Numbered from the stretch's first letter, positions 42,002-50,889 are shown. The stretch: 64,000 bases of DNA from Mesorhizobium opportunistum WSM2075 (GCF_000176035.2 NC_015675.1:3476001-3540000); one strand, 5' to 3'. The notes: generated from the sequence alone by a model not told the origin. Numbers and translations are program-made.

Positions 42002-43006
42002 TCAGTTCGCCGCTTGCGCCTTGAGCGCGCGCAAGATGCGCTCAGGCGTGATCGGCAGCGTGTCGATGCGTACGCCGACGGCGTCGAAAACGGCATTGGC
42101 GACCGCCGGTATCTGCGGGTTGGCGCACATTTCGCCAGGCCCCTTGGCACCGTAAGGCCCGTCGGCCGAGGGCCGTTCCAGCACGATGATCTCGGTCTCG
42201 GCAAGGTCGCCCGGGCCCGGCATCAGATACTGGTTGAAGTCGGTGCCGCCATGGTCGCGGTTGGGATAGTAAGGCTCGGTCGTCTCGTAGAGCGCGTGGC
42301 TGATGCCCATCCATGAACCGCCGACGAGTTGCTGCTCGACCATTTTGGGGTTCAGCGCGCGGCCGATCTCGAACACGTTCTTCACCGTCAGCACGGTCAC
42401 TTCGCCGGTTTCGTCGTCGACCTCGACCTCGGCCACCGTGCAGGCGTGCGCATAGCAGGTCGATGGTTTCATGGCCCCGGTCTCTTTCTCCGGATAGGAG
42501 CGCGGGATCAGGAACATGCCGCGGCCCGAGATCGAGCGGCCGCGCTTGAAATGCGCCGACAGCGCGACATCGAAGATCGAGATCGATTTCTGCGGCGCTC
42601 CCTTGACCAGTATGTTGCCCTGGCCGTCGGTCTCGAGGTCCGACGCATTGACTTCCAGCTCTTCCGCCGCCACTTCCAGCATCACCTGGCGGGCTTCCTT
42701 GGCTGCCTGGATGACGGCATTGCCGGCGCGGTGGGTGCCGCGCGAGGCGAAGGTGCCCATGCAATGCGGGCCGGTGTCGGTGTCGGCGGTGTCGACGACG
42801 ACACGGTCCGTCGGCACGCCGATGGTCTCGGCGCAGATCTGCGCCATGATCTGCTTCATACCCTGGCCGAGATCGACTGATGACAAAGTCACCATGAAAT
42901 TGCCGGTGGGTGTCGAATGGACCAGCGCCTGGGTCGGGTCGCCGCCAAGGTTCATGCCGGTCGGATAGTTGATGGCGGCAACGCCGCGTCCGCGCCTGAT
43001 CGTCAT
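42002..43006 (-). CDS. Molybdenum hydroxylase, C-terminal half of molybdopterin subunit (separate gene)
   Basis: 334 residues. It carries the second molybdopterin-binding domain, including VDLGQGMKQIMAQ, TGPHCMGTFASRGTHRAGNAV and the active-site GAKGPGE, whose Glu is the catalytic base in xanthine-dehydrogenase-type enzymes. In most relatives this is fused to the preceding gene. Here a stop (TGA) precedes its own ATG by one base, and AAGGGAG lies 7 nt upstream, so it is a real gene start and not a simple nonsense mutation. A similar L/M split is known for nicotinate dehydrogenase. Confidence 0.9.
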   Translation of the reverse strand: MTIRRGRGVAAINYPTGMNLGGDPTQALVHSTPTGNFMVTLSSVDLGQGMKQIMAQICAETIGVPTDRVVVDTADTDTGPHCMGTFASRGTHRAGNAVIQAAKEARQVMLEVAAEELEVNASDLETDGQGNILVKGAPQKSISIFDVALSAHFKRGRSISGRGMFLIPRSYPEKETGAMKPSTCYAHACTVAEVEVDDETGEVTVLTVKNVFEIGRALNPKMVEQQLVGGSWMGISHALYETTEPYYPNRDHGGTDFNQYLMPGPGDLAETEIIVLERPSADGPYGAKGPGEMCANPQIPAVANAVFDAVGVRIDTLPITPERILRALKAQAAN

Positions 43007-43007
43007 C

Positions 43008-44375
43008 TCAAGCTCCCTTCGCGTAGGAGGACATCGCCATGTATTTCTCCGCCACGGGCCAGTTGGCGGCGCGCGAGGCCTCCTGCATGCATTCGATCAG
43101 GGCAGCCCCCTCGGTCGGCTGTCGATGCGCCTTCATGTCGCCGTCGCGATAGGCGTTGATGAAGCGGAATTCGAGTGGGTCCATGCCGATCAGCCGCGCC
43201 AGCTTGTCCATCTGCACTTCCAGCGCGAAGTCGCCGATGGTGACGCCGAAGCCGCGCATGGCCGAGGACGGCGTGCGGTTGGTGTAGACGCAGTAAGTGT
43301 CGATCCACACATTGGGGATGGTATAGGGGCCGGGATAGTGCCCCGCGCCCTTCTGGGCGCCATAGGGGGAGTGGCGCGAATAGGCGCCGGCATCGGTGTA
43401 GCCGGTGACTTTGCGCGCGACGATACGGCCGTCCTTCATGACGCCGTCCTTGATGACGACCTTTTCGGCGGCGCGGGGCGAGGAGATCTGCATCTCCTCC
43501 TCGCGGCTGTAGATAAAACAGACTGGTCGACCGGTTAATTTCGCGCCGAGGATGGCGATCGGCTCGACGATGACGTCGACCTTGCCGCCAAAACCGCCGC
43601 CGACCGTGCCGCCGACGAAGTGCAGCTTGCTGCCTGGCATCTGCAGGATGATCGAGGTGTTGTCGAGGGTGAAGAACATCGCCTGCGTGTTGGTGTAGCA
43701 GGTGAAGCGGTCGTTGCCCTCCGGCGCCACCACGCAGCCCGTCGTCTCTGTCGGCGCATGCTCGATCGGCGAAGACTGGTAGCTTTGCTCCAGTATGTGG
43801 TCGGCGCCGGCAAAGCCGGCCTCGACATCGCCGAAACGCACCTTGCGGCACTCGCCGCTGTCGTAGAGATAATAGTTCTGGCCGTGATATTCGTTGACGA
43901 TGGGCGCGCCGGGCTTCAGCGCTTCCTCCATGTCGAAGACGGCCGGCAGCACCTCGTAGTCGACCTTGACCTTGGCGGCGGCCTCTTGCGCGGCGCGCTC
44001 GGTCTCGGCCAGCACCGCTACCACGGCCTCGCCCTTCCAGCGCACCTTGCCGTCGGCCAGGACCGTCTCGTCCTCGGGCCCGATCTGGATCAGTATCAGG
44101 ATGGTGTAGACGTTGTGGGGCACGTCCTTGGCGGTCAGCACCTTGACCACGCCCGGATGCTTTTCGGCCTCCGAAATGTCGATCGAGCGGATGCGGGCGT
44201 GGTGGTGCGGGCTGCGCACCATCTTCAGGTGCAGCATGCCGGGAAAATTACGGTCGGCGAAGTAGGCGGTCTTGCCGGTGACGTGGCCGGGCGAATCCGA
44301 GCGTGGCCTGGGCTGGCCGATCTCGTGTAGGTCGTCCTTGCGGACATCGGCGAAGTAGCTCTTGCGCAGTTCCAT
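43008..44375 (-). CDS. Molybdenum hydroxylase, N-terminal half of molybdopterin subunit
   Basis: 455 residues. The N-terminal a/b-hammerhead domain (VTGKTAYFADRNFPGMLHLK, GVVKVLTAKDVP) is followed by the first molybdopterin domain with GGTVGGGFGGK and SAMRGFG. The motif AYRCSFR of CO dehydrogenase is absent, so the enzyme belongs to the aldehyde oxidase/xanthine dehydrogenase/nicotinate-type group. The substrate is probably an aldehyde or N-heterocycle. A mosaic repeat separates it from the FeS gene upstream. Confidence 0.92.
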   Translation of the reverse strand: MELRKSYFADVRKDDLHEIGQPRPRSDSPGHVTGKTAYFADRNFPGMLHLKMVRSPHHHARIRSIDISEAEKHPGVVKVLTAKDVPHNVYTILILIQIGPEDETVLADGKVRWKGEAVVAVLAETERAAQEAAAKVKVDYEVLPAVFDMEEALKPGAPIVNEYHGQNYYLYDSGECRKVRFGDVEAGFAGADHILEQSYQSSPIEHAPTETTGCVVAPEGNDRFTCYTNTQAMFFTLDNTSIILQMPGSKLHFVGGTVGGGFGGKVDVIVEPIAILGAKLTGRPVCFIYSREEEMQISSPRAAEKVVIKDGVMKDGRIVARKVTGYTDAGAYSRHSPYGAQKGAGHYPGPYTIPNVWIDTYCVYTNRTPSSAMRGFGVTIGDFALEVQMDKLARLIGMDPLEFRFINAYRDGDMKAHRQPTEGAALIECMQEASRAANWPVAEKYMAMSSYAKGA

Positions 44376-44393
44376 GCTCTTGGTCCCCTCAGA

Positions 44394-44502
44394 CCATGAT
44401 GCCGAAAAGTGTGAAGCGGTTTTCGGACGACATCATGCTCTATCTCTTTGATTTAGAATCGGATTCAGGTTTCAGGTCGATTCGACCTGAAATCATCCGG
44501 CT
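44394..44502. repeat. Rhizobial mosaic intergenic element (RIME-like)
   Basis: A 109-bp non-coding insert between the FeS and large-subunit genes. It begins CATGATGCCGAAAAGTG with the complementary half CACTTTTCGG-like pairing to GGTTTTCGGACGACATCATG. It ends with a perfect 11-bp palindrome arm pair, TTTCAGGTCGA/TCGACCTGAAA (44470-44492). This modular palindrome pattern is typical of Rhizobiaceae mosaic elements. It may process or attenuate the operon message. Confidence 0.7.
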
Positions 44503-44985
44503 CTAGGCGGCGTTCTGCGAATTGGCGCGCGCGGCGGTAAGCACCGCCTGGATGATCGGCTCGTAGCCGGTGCAGCGGCAGATGTTGCCCGACAGCGCCT
44601 CGATCACCTCGTCGCGGCTGGGGTTGGGGGTGTGATCGAGCAGCACCTTGGCGGCCATGATCATGCCTGGCGTGCAGAAGCCGCATTGCGTGGCGAATGT
44701 GTCGAGGAATGCGCGCTGCAGCGGATGCAGCACGCCGCCCTCGGCGAGGCCGGACGTGGTGGTGATGGCGGCGCCATCGCAGGTCTCGGCCAGCGTCAGG
44801 CAGGAGAGCCGGAGCTCGCCGTCGACGATGACGGTGCAGGCGCCGCAAGTGCCCTGATGGCAGCCGCCCTTCGGCGAGGTATCGCCGATCTTGTCGCGCA
44901 GGGCGTTGAGCAGCGTTGTGCCGCCTTCGATGAATTCGGTTTTTTCAGAGCCGTTGAGCGTGAATTGAACCGGGACTTTCGCCAT
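44503..44985 (-). CDS. Molybdenum hydroxylase [2Fe-2S] subunit
   Basis: 160 residues with two [2Fe-2S] clusters: the plant-type CHQGTCGAC plus a later C (RLSC), and the C-terminal QCGFCTPG with ICRCTGY. It is the electron relay between the molybdenum centre and FAD. It follows the FAD gene by 59 nt and ends just before a mosaic repeat. Length and motifs match CoxS/NdhS-type subunits. Confidence 0.96.
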   Translation of the reverse strand: MAKVPVQFTLNGSEKTEFIEGGTTLLNALRDKIGDTSPKGGCHQGTCGACTVIVDGELRLSCLTLAETCDGAAITTTSGLAEGGVLHPLQRAFLDTFATQCGFCTPGMIMAAKVLLDHTPNPSRDEVIEALSGNICRCTGYEPIIQAVLTAARANSQNAA

Positions 44986-45044
44986 GTTTCCTCCTTGCGC
45001 GCCTGCCCGAGCAATCGGACAGACGCGCGCCCCCCGACGGATGT

Positions 45045-45839
45045 TTAACCAAGCAATAGCCGGCCGAGATGGACCGGCAGGACTTCAGCGCGATACCAGG
45101 CACTGGCGATCGGATCGGTGATCGGCGAGATGCCTTCGCTTGCGGCAGCCAGCGCTGGGGCGATGCCGTCCTTGGTCAGGCTTCGGCCGAGCAGCGCCTT
45201 TTCCGCCGCCCTGGCGCGCATCGGGCGATCGGCCATGCAACCGAGCGCGATCCGCGCCGAGGAGACTGTGCCGTCGGCAGCCCGCTCCAGAACGGCGGCG
45301 ATGCTGAGCACGGAGACACCCTTGGGCTTGATCCGCGACACTTTCAGGAAGCGGAAGCTGTCGGCACTTGGAAGTGAAAAGCTTACCGAGGTGACTATGA
45401 CGCGGCTGTTGTTCCGCCCGGCCAGGAAGCCTTCGATGGGCAATTCGCCGTCATCGGTGCCGACCGTGGCATCGAGCGCCAGCAAGGCAACCGCGAAATC
45501 GCCATAGGGTGAGGGCGCAAACAGATTGCCGCCGACGGTTGCCATGTTGCGGACCGCCGGACCACCGACGGCGCGCGCGGCCTTGGCGAGCGGGCCCAGT
45601 TCAGAATGGCGGGCGATCGCCGCCATGGTCACGGAAGCGCCGATGCGGGCCTTGCCGCCGGCGACCGCAATGGCCGACAGGGCCGGGTCGGTCGACCTGA
45701 CAAGGCCGGAAACCGAGACGTCGCCTTCATTGGCCGCGCGGATAACCAGCGTGCCGCCGCCGAGATAGCGGGTGCCGGCCGCCTTCAGCGCCGCGTTCGC
45801 ATCCTTTACCGTTGCAAAAGTCTGCAGTGCCAGCGCCAT
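45045..45839 (-). CDS. Molybdenum hydroxylase FAD-binding subunit
   Basis: 264 residues. FAD motifs are RYLGGGTLVIR and VGGPAVRNMATVGGNLFAPSPYGD, the second being the CoxM signature. ATG 45839 has AAGGAG 7 nt upstream; upstream in-frame codons belong to the shadow of the SRPBCC gene. It completes a four-subunit enzyme with the FeS, large and medium subunits. Confidence 0.95.
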   Translation of the reverse strand: MALALQTFATVKDANAALKAAGTRYLGGGTLVIRAANEGDVSVSGLVRSTDPALSAIAVAGGKARIGASVTMAAIARHSELGPLAKAARAVGGPAVRNMATVGGNLFAPSPYGDFAVALLALDATVGTDDGELPIEGFLAGRNNSRVIVTSVSFSLPSADSFRFLKVSRIKPKGVSVLSIAAVLERAADGTVSSARIALGCMADRPMRARAAEKALLGRSLTKDGIAPALAAASEGISPITDPIASAWYRAEVLPVHLGRLLLG

Positions 45840-45850
45840 GGCCCGCTCCT

Positions 45851-46294
45851 TCAGCTCTGGCCGGCGAAATGGCTTTTCAGGGCGTTGAAGCCGCCCTGGA
45901 AGACATTCGTGCCCATGCCCTCGGCCAGCTTGTCGGCGTCCTCGGGCGCGGCGTCGAAGCTGGCTGTCCATTCGGCATAGGTGCGGTCGCCGTCGGTGAC
46001 GCGCCTGAGCTGCAGCGTTGCCTTGTGGTTGGTCAGCGGTTGCGGCGTTTCCAGGATGGAATAGCTGACGAGGAAATTGTCATCGGAGAAATCGAGCAGT
46101 TTTTCGCGCAGGCGCGCGCCGCTGGCGAGCTGGAAGTTGCGCACGCAGCCAATCGTCGAGGCGTCCTTGCCGTCCTCGATATGGCTCTCGACCATGCGCG
46201 GATGCCAGCCCGGCAGGCCGTTGAAGTCGCGTATGCGCGCCCAGACCTTTTCGACCGGCGCGTCGATGACGCTTGAGATGGTGACTTTCGGCAT
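45851..46294 (-). CDS. SRPBCC-fold protein (polyketide cyclase/CoxG-like)
   Basis: 147 residues. Typical START-like features are an N-terminal VTISSVIDAPVEKVWARIRDF, a central GCVRNFQLASGARLREKLL and a long C-terminal helix with FQGGFNALKSHF. The family binds hydrophobic ligands; CoxG relatives accompany molybdenum hydroxylases as membrane or quinone recruiters. It is the first structural gene of the operon, 11 nt before the FAD subunit. Confidence 0.88.
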   Translation of the reverse strand: MPKVTISSVIDAPVEKVWARIRDFNGLPGWHPRMVESHIEDGKDASTIGCVRNFQLASGARLREKLLDFSDDNFLVSYSILETPQPLTNHKATLQLRRVTDGDRTYAEWTASFDAAPEDADKLAEGMGTNVFQGGFNALKSHFAGQS

Positions 46295-46408
46295 ATGATG
46301 TTCCCTTGCGAATGCGACAGTCGGGCAAGGGTAGGGCGGCCATTTCAAGGGCGCTTATCAATGCGTCTTGGGCGCGTATCAAGGAGTCTGAAAAACAGGC
46401 GTCGGGGC

Positions 46409-47236
46409 TCAGGCAGTTGCGCGCGCGGCCTCGCGGTAGAGCGTCGGCGGCACGCCGACATGGTCGCGGAAGAAGCGCGAGAAATTGCCTTGCGTGGTGA
46501 AGCCGAGGTTGCAGGCGACCGAAATCAGCGGCTCCTGCGACCACTGCAGCTGCCGCACCGCTTCCTCCATGCGCAGCGTGTTCCAGTAGACATTGGGCGT
46601 CAAATTGGTCTGTTCCTTGAACAAAGCGAAGAAATGCGGCCGCGACAGGCCGACGCTGCGCGCCACGTCGTCGAAGGAGATGCGCTCGCAGACATTGGCC
46701 TTCATCAGCTGGATCGCCTTGCGGACGCGGAAATCCTGCATGGTGCTGATGCGGGCGCGCGCCTCCTGCGGCGCCGAGGCGTCGGCGGCATCGAGCACAC
46801 TGTCGATGAAGCGCTCGATCTCGTAATTGGCGACGTCGTCGATGCTTTCATTGTCGGTCAGATGGTCGAGCAGGCTGGCGGCAGCCTGGTGCAACCAAGG
46901 TTCCAGCGTGATTGCCGCCTGCGAAAACAGCGGTGCGGAAGAGGGCAGGTCGCGGCGGCGGCGTGCCCAGTCGGGATCGATATAGAAGGCGAGAAACAGA
47001 CCGGGCGTCCCGTTCTGCGACAGGACATGGCTGTGCGGCTGGAAGGAATTGATGCCAGCGGCGGTGCATGGTCCGAGCCGGACGGTCTCTCGGCCGATGG
47101 TCATCTCGCCGGCGGTGCCTTCAAGCCAGATGATCAGATGTGCCTCGACATGGGCATGGGTGACGAAGTCGCTCGCGACATTCAGGACAGAAACATGTCC
47201 GAACCGGCCCCAGTAGAGCCTGATCGCTTCCGTCAT
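46409..47236 (-). CDS. AraC-family transcriptional regulator
   Basis: 275 residues. The N-terminal cupin-like sensing half contains THAHVEAHLIIWLEG; the C-terminal double helix-turn-helix has ISFDDVARSVGLSRPHFFALF and ISVACNLGFTTQGNFSRFFRDHVG. ATG 47236 has GGAGGATATACCC in front. It lies directly upstream of, and on the same strand as, the molybdenum hydroxylase genes and probably activates them. Its own promoter at 47285-47314 follows a 10-bp inverted repeat. Confidence 0.92.
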   Translation of the reverse strand: MTEAIRLYWGRFGHVSVLNVASDFVTHAHVEAHLIIWLEGTAGEMTIGRETVRLGPCTAAGINSFQPHSHVLSQNGTPGLFLAFYIDPDWARRRRDLPSSAPLFSQAAITLEPWLHQAAASLLDHLTDNESIDDVANYEIERFIDSVLDAADASAPQEARARISTMQDFRVRKAIQLMKANVCERISFDDVARSVGLSRPHFFALFKEQTNLTPNVYWNTLRMEEAVRQLQWSQEPLISVACNLGFTTQGNFSRFFRDHVGVPPTLYREAARATA

Positions 47237-47284
47237 GGGTATATCCTCCCGCAGGCGACTGGCCTCCCTTCGCCTGCATCCAGG

Positions 47285-47337
47285 ATTGTGCGGCCGGTTG
47301 TCCGCTTCCGTCAAGCTATCGGCTGTTAGCCGATAGC
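47285..47337 (-). promoter_or_regulatory. Promoter of the AraC gene with adjacent palindrome
   Basis: On the minus strand TTGACG (47314-47309), an 18-nt spacer and CACAAT (47290-47285) form a promoter about 50 nt before the start codon. Directly upstream is a perfect inverted repeat, GCTATCGGCT/AGCCGATAGC (47315-47337, 3-nt centre), a good candidate for an activator or autoregulatory site. Confidence 0.5.
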
Positions 47338-47396
47338 CATGACAGGCCGCTTCAGCCGATTTTCAGACTGAACGATAGGAACCAGAACGAATAACG

Positions 47397-47460
47397 CTTC
47401 GCCCTTCTCACTGTGGGAGAAGGACGGGGTCCCTTGTGGGAGAAGGACAGGCGCTTGAGC
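47397..47460. repeat. Short repeat fragment
   Basis: Contains GTGGGAGAAGGAC twice, plus CCTTCTC facing GGAGAAGG. It lies 1 nt beyond the permease stop, where it may serve as a terminator, and resembles the scattered non-coding repeats of rhizobial genomes. Confidence 0.45.
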
Positions 47461-47461
47461 T

Positions 47462-48460
47462 TCAGTCGCTGCGTCTGAAATTGCGGATGCGGTCGAACAG
47501 CACGGCCATCAGAATGGCGCCGCCGATGAACACGCCCTGCCAGAAGGCATTGATGCCGAGCAGGCCAAGGCTGTTGCGGATCACCTCGATGAGGGCCGCA
47601 CCGACGATGGCGCCGAAGGCGGTGCCGACGCCGCCGGCCAGATTGGCGCCGCCGATGACGGTGGCGGCGATCACCTGAAGCTCCATGCCGGTGCCGAGAT
47701 TGGTGGTGACGGCGCCCAGCCACCCGGTCTGGATGATGCCGGCAATGCCGGCTGAAAGCGCCGAGATCATGTAGACGGCGACCTTGATCTGCTTCACCGG
47801 GACGCCGGTCAGCGTCGCCGCATGCTCGTTGCCACCGATGGCGAAGATGTGGCGGCCGAATTTGGTCCAGCGCAGGATGAAGCCGGTGATCAGCCCCAGC
47901 AGGATCATGTAGAGCACCGGATTGGCGATGCCGAACACCCAGGCGCCGCCGCCGAGCGCCAGAAGCTTGTCGTGGTCCGGGCCGAATTGGAAGACGACGG
48001 TGTTGTTGGAGGCGACCATGGCCAGGCTGCGGGCAATCGATAGCATGCCGAGCGTCACCACGAACGGCGGAAAGCCGAGATAGGCGATCAAAATGCCGTT
48101 GAAGGCGCCGATGGCGAGCGCGGTGGCGATCGAAGCCAGGATGCCGACCTCGATCGAGTAGCCGGCATGCATGGTGACGGCTAGCACCATCGACGACAGG
48201 CACAGCACCGAGCCGACCGACAGGTCGATGCCCCCGGTGATGATGACGAAGGTCATGCCGAGCGCGATGATGGCGACAAAGGTGATGTTGCGGGTGATGT
48301 TGTAGAGGTTTTTCGATGTGGCGAAGGCGTCGGTTGCGAACGACAGGAAAATGCAGGCCAGGATGACGGCGATCACCACCCAGAAGGTCTGGGTGGAGAA
48401 CAGCCGCGACAGGAAACTGTGCTGCTTCTGTGCGATCGTCTGGTCAAGGGTGGCTGCCAT
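47462..48460 (-). CDS. CUT2 sugar ABC permease (FrcC/RbsC type)
   Basis: 332 residues, about ten helices. Signatures are GMTFVIITGGIDLSVGSVLCL and GGANLAGGVGTAFGAIVGAAL. It follows the ATPase gene by 55 nt on the minus strand; the binding protein is divergent at 49719. Gene arrangement and half-size ATPase resemble fructose- or xylose-type rhizobial importers, but the ligand is not readable from sequence. Confidence 0.92.
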   Translation of the reverse strand: MAATLDQTIAQKQHSFLSRLFSTQTFWVVIAVILACIFLSFATDAFATSKNLYNITRNITFVAIIALGMTFVIITGGIDLSVGSVLCLSSMVLAVTMHAGYSIEVGILASIATALAIGAFNGILIAYLGFPPFVVTLGMLSIARSLAMVASNNTVVFQFGPDHDKLLALGGGAWVFGIANPVLYMILLGLITGFILRWTKFGRHIFAIGGNEHAATLTGVPVKQIKVAVYMISALSAGIAGIIQTGWLGAVTTNLGTGMELQVIAATVIGGANLAGGVGTAFGAIVGAALIEVIRNSLGLLGINAFWQGVFIGGAILMAVLFDRIRNFRRSD

Positions 48461-48515
48461 TATCGACCTTTCCTGCCGGCTGCGATACGCGCCAGCCTGG
48501 TGAAATTAGCCGCGC

Positions 48516-49259
48516 TCACGAGACCTGCTCGATGGCGCCAGTGATGAGCCCGGTGACTTCCTCGGGCGAACTCGATGCGATTGCCTTGTCGGCGACCTTG
48601 CGTCCGCGCCGCATGACGATGACGCGGTCGGCGACGTCGAACACGTCGGGCATGCGGTGGCTGATCAGCACCACGGCGATGCCCTGGTCGCGCAGATGGC
48701 GGATCAGGTTGAGCACTTCGGCGACCTGCCTGACCGAGATCGCCGCCGTCGGTTCGTCCATCAGCACGATCTTGGCTTGCGACAGCATGGTGCGGGCAAT
48801 CGCCACCGCCTGGCGCTGGCCGCCCGACATCTGCTTGACGAGATCGCGCGGGCGGGTCTCGGATTTCAACTCGGCGAAGAGCTGGCCGGCGCGTTTGTAC
48901 ATGGCGGCATAGTCGAGGATGCGGAATGGGCCGACGCCGCGCCGCAGTTCGCGGCCGAGATAGACATTGGCGGCGGCTGTCAGATTGTTGCAGAGCGCAA
49001 GGTCCTGGTGGACGATCTCGATGCCGTGCTGGCGGGCTTCCGCCGGCTTGTTCAGGATCAATTCCTTGCCGTCCATGCGCATGATGCCATGGCTCGCGTG
49101 GAAATTGCCGGCGATCATCTTGACCAATGTCGATTTGCCCGCGCCATTGTCGCCCATCAGGCCGACGACCTGGCCGGGCTCGATCGACAGCGACACGTCG
49201 TTGACCGCCTGGATGGCGCCGAAATGCTTCGAGATATTGGTGAGTTCGAGAACCGCCAC
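48516..49259 (-). CDS. CUT2 ABC ATPase, half-size (FrcA type)
   Basis: 247 residues from GTG 49259, which lies 10 nt behind GGGAGG; an ATG at 49277 would add six residues but lacks a ribosome site. Walker A is GDNGAGKST, Q-loop VHQDLALCNNL, signature MSGGQRQAVAIAR, Walker B LMDEPTAAIS and H-loop ISHRM. A single domain must act as a homodimer. It is the first gene of the leftward transport unit. Confidence 0.92.
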   Translation of the reverse strand: MAVLELTNISKHFGAIQAVNDVSLSIEPGQVVGLMGDNGAGKSTLVKMIAGNFHASHGIMRMDGKELILNKPAEARQHGIEIVHQDLALCNNLTAAANVYLGRELRRGVGPFRILDYAAMYKRAGQLFAELKSETRPRDLVKQMSGGQRQAVAIARTMLSQAKIVLMDEPTAAISVRQVAEVLNLIRHLRDQGIAVVLISHRMPDVFDVADRVIVMRRGRKVADKAIASSSPEEVTGLITGAIEQVS

Positions 49260-49718
49260 CAGCCTATTGCCTCCCATGTTTGCCGCATACCCAAGCTAGG
49301 GTGCTGCCTTCACGTCGCGCTCCCAGATCCTCCCGGAACCAGCGATGACCGGCATTTACGCGAATGGCCGCGCGGGCGTCAATTGTCGCATGCACAAGAA
49401 AATCCAATTGTCAGACGAATAGTTTCGTGCTGTTTTGAAAAATCAGTTTTGTAGGACAAATTGCAATTGACGTTGGCCGTCCGCCGTTATTAGCTGGGAG
49501 CCGGAGGAAGATACGCTGGTTCCCTTGACGCCATCATCGGCGACGGGAGCGGCTGGAGGTTATTATCGATCGTGCCGGCGAATGCCGGCCCGGTCGTATC
49601 TGAAAATGCTCATCGGCCTGACTTGATGGCACGAGCGCTCGCGCCTTCGTCATCTTGCATCCGGGCTGGTTTGTGTGGCGGGCACGCCGTGTCCGTCTGT
49701 TTCCAAGGGAGGACTGAC
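49260..49718. promoter_or_regulatory. Divergent control region of the CUT2 importer
   Basis: This 459-bp gap holds no gene. AATTGTCAGACGAAT (49406-49420) resembles the perfect palindrome at 52763-52777 and is a likely FCD-regulator site. CAATTGTC also occurs at 49379-49386, and GACAAATTGCAATTGACG near 49455 is a mirrored relative. A plus-strand promoter candidate is TTGACG (49467), 17 nt, TTAGCT (49490). A small hairpin GCCGGC-GAAT-GCCGGC is at 49575-49590, in the leader of the binding-protein gene. Confidence 0.5.
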
Positions 49719-50708
49719 ATGAGGAAAACACTTTTGCTCGCCGCCGTCGCCGCCATGGCGTTGGGCGCCGGGCCGGCATTGGCCAAGAAGCAACTCGTCA
49801 TCGTGGTGAAAGGTCTCGACAATCCGTTCTTCGAGGCCATCCACCAAGGCTGCGAGAAGTGGAACAAGGAAAACGCCAGCTCGGAATATGAATGCTTCTA
49901 CACCGGCCCGGCGTCGACTTCCGACGAAGCCGGCGAAGCACAGATCGTCCAGGACATGCTGAGCAAGGCCGACACGGTCGCGATGGCGATCTCGCCGTCC
50001 AACGCGCCGCTGATCGCGCAGACGATCAAGTCCGCCAATCCGACGATCCCGATCATGACCGTCGACGCCGACCTTTCCAAGGACGACGCCGCGCTTCGCA
50101 AGACCTATCTCGGTACCGACAACTACCTGATGGGCAAGAAGATCGGCGAATACATCAAGAAGGCCAAGCCGAATGGCGGCACGATCTGCACCATCGAGGG
50201 CAATCCGGCGGCCGACAACATCCTGCGCCGCGCGCAAGGCATGCGCGACGCACTGACGGGCAAGGAAGGGCTCTCGGCGCTTGCCGGCGAAGGTGGCTGG
50301 ACCGAAGTCGCAGGCTGTCCGGTGTTCACCAATGACGACGGCGCCAAGGGCGTTCAGGCGATGACCGACATCCTCGCCGCCAACCCCAAGCTCGATGCGT
50401 TCGGCATCATGGGCGGCTGGCCGCTGTTCGGCGCGCCGCAGCCCTATCGCGACCTGGTCGGCCCGCTCAAGGACCGGCTGGCCAAGAACGACTTCGTCAT
50501 CGGCGCCGCCGACACGATCGGCGACGAGGTGGCGATCGCCAGAGACGGCCTTGTCACCGCGCTGGTCGGTCAGCGGCCGTTCGAGATGGGCTACAAGGCG
50601 CCGTCGGTGATGATCGACCTCATCGAGGGCAAGAAGGTCGACGATCCGGTCTTCACCGGCCTCGACGAATGCACCAAGGACACGGTCGACACCTGCATCC
50701 AGAAATAG
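49719..50708 (+). CDS. Periplasmic sugar-binding protein (CUT2)
   Basis: 329 residues with a signal peptide ending ALA (about residue 22). The fold starts KKQLVIVVKGLDNPFFEAIHQG. Segments MAISPSNAPLIAQ and YLGTDNYLMG line the ligand cleft. AGGGAGGACTGAC precedes ATG 49719. It is divergent from its permease and ATPase, an arrangement that lets one regulator act on both. Three cysteine pairs are possible, including two near the C-terminus. Confidence 0.9.
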   Translation: MRKTLLLAAVAAMALGAGPALAKKQLVIVVKGLDNPFFEAIHQGCEKWNKENASSEYECFYTGPASTSDEAGEAQIVQDMLSKADTVAMAISPSNAPLIAQTIKSANPTIPIMTVDADLSKDDAALRKTYLGTDNYLMGKKIGEYIKKAKPNGGTICTIEGNPAADNILRRAQGMRDALTGKEGLSALAGEGGWTEVAGCPVFTNDDGAKGVQAMTDILAANPKLDAFGIMGGWPLFGAPQPYRDLVGPLKDRLAKNDFVIGAADTIGDEVAIARDGLVTALVGQRPFEMGYKAPSVMIDLIEGKKVDDPVFTGLDECTKDTVDTCIQK

Positions 50709-50719
50709 GCTGCAACTTC

Positions 50720-50743
50720 GGGGCGCCCGGCGACGGGCGCCCC
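50720..50743 (+). terminator. Hairpin after solute-binding-protein gene
   Basis: Perfect 10-bp stem GGGGCGCCCG/CGGGCGCCCC with loop GCGA, then GTTCC. Very stable but without a T tract; it likely ends or protects the binding-protein message. Confidence 0.65.
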
Positions 50744-50889
50744 GTTCCATCGAACCTTCAGAAGACGCGGTAGCCGGGGCAATTGGCTCCAGCTTTGACG
50801 CGTCCAGAGTTTGAATTCGGCAACGGGATCGGCGCCGCGCAGATCCGGATCGATCCGGGCGACAGACGGCCGAACCTATTGGAACGTGA

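Noticed and set aside
43000..43012. Frameshift or nonsense mutation splitting the molybdopterin subunit
   Set aside because: A good ribosome site precedes the second ATG, both halves are intact, and split subunits are known in nicotinate dehydrogenase. It is therefore treated as two genes.
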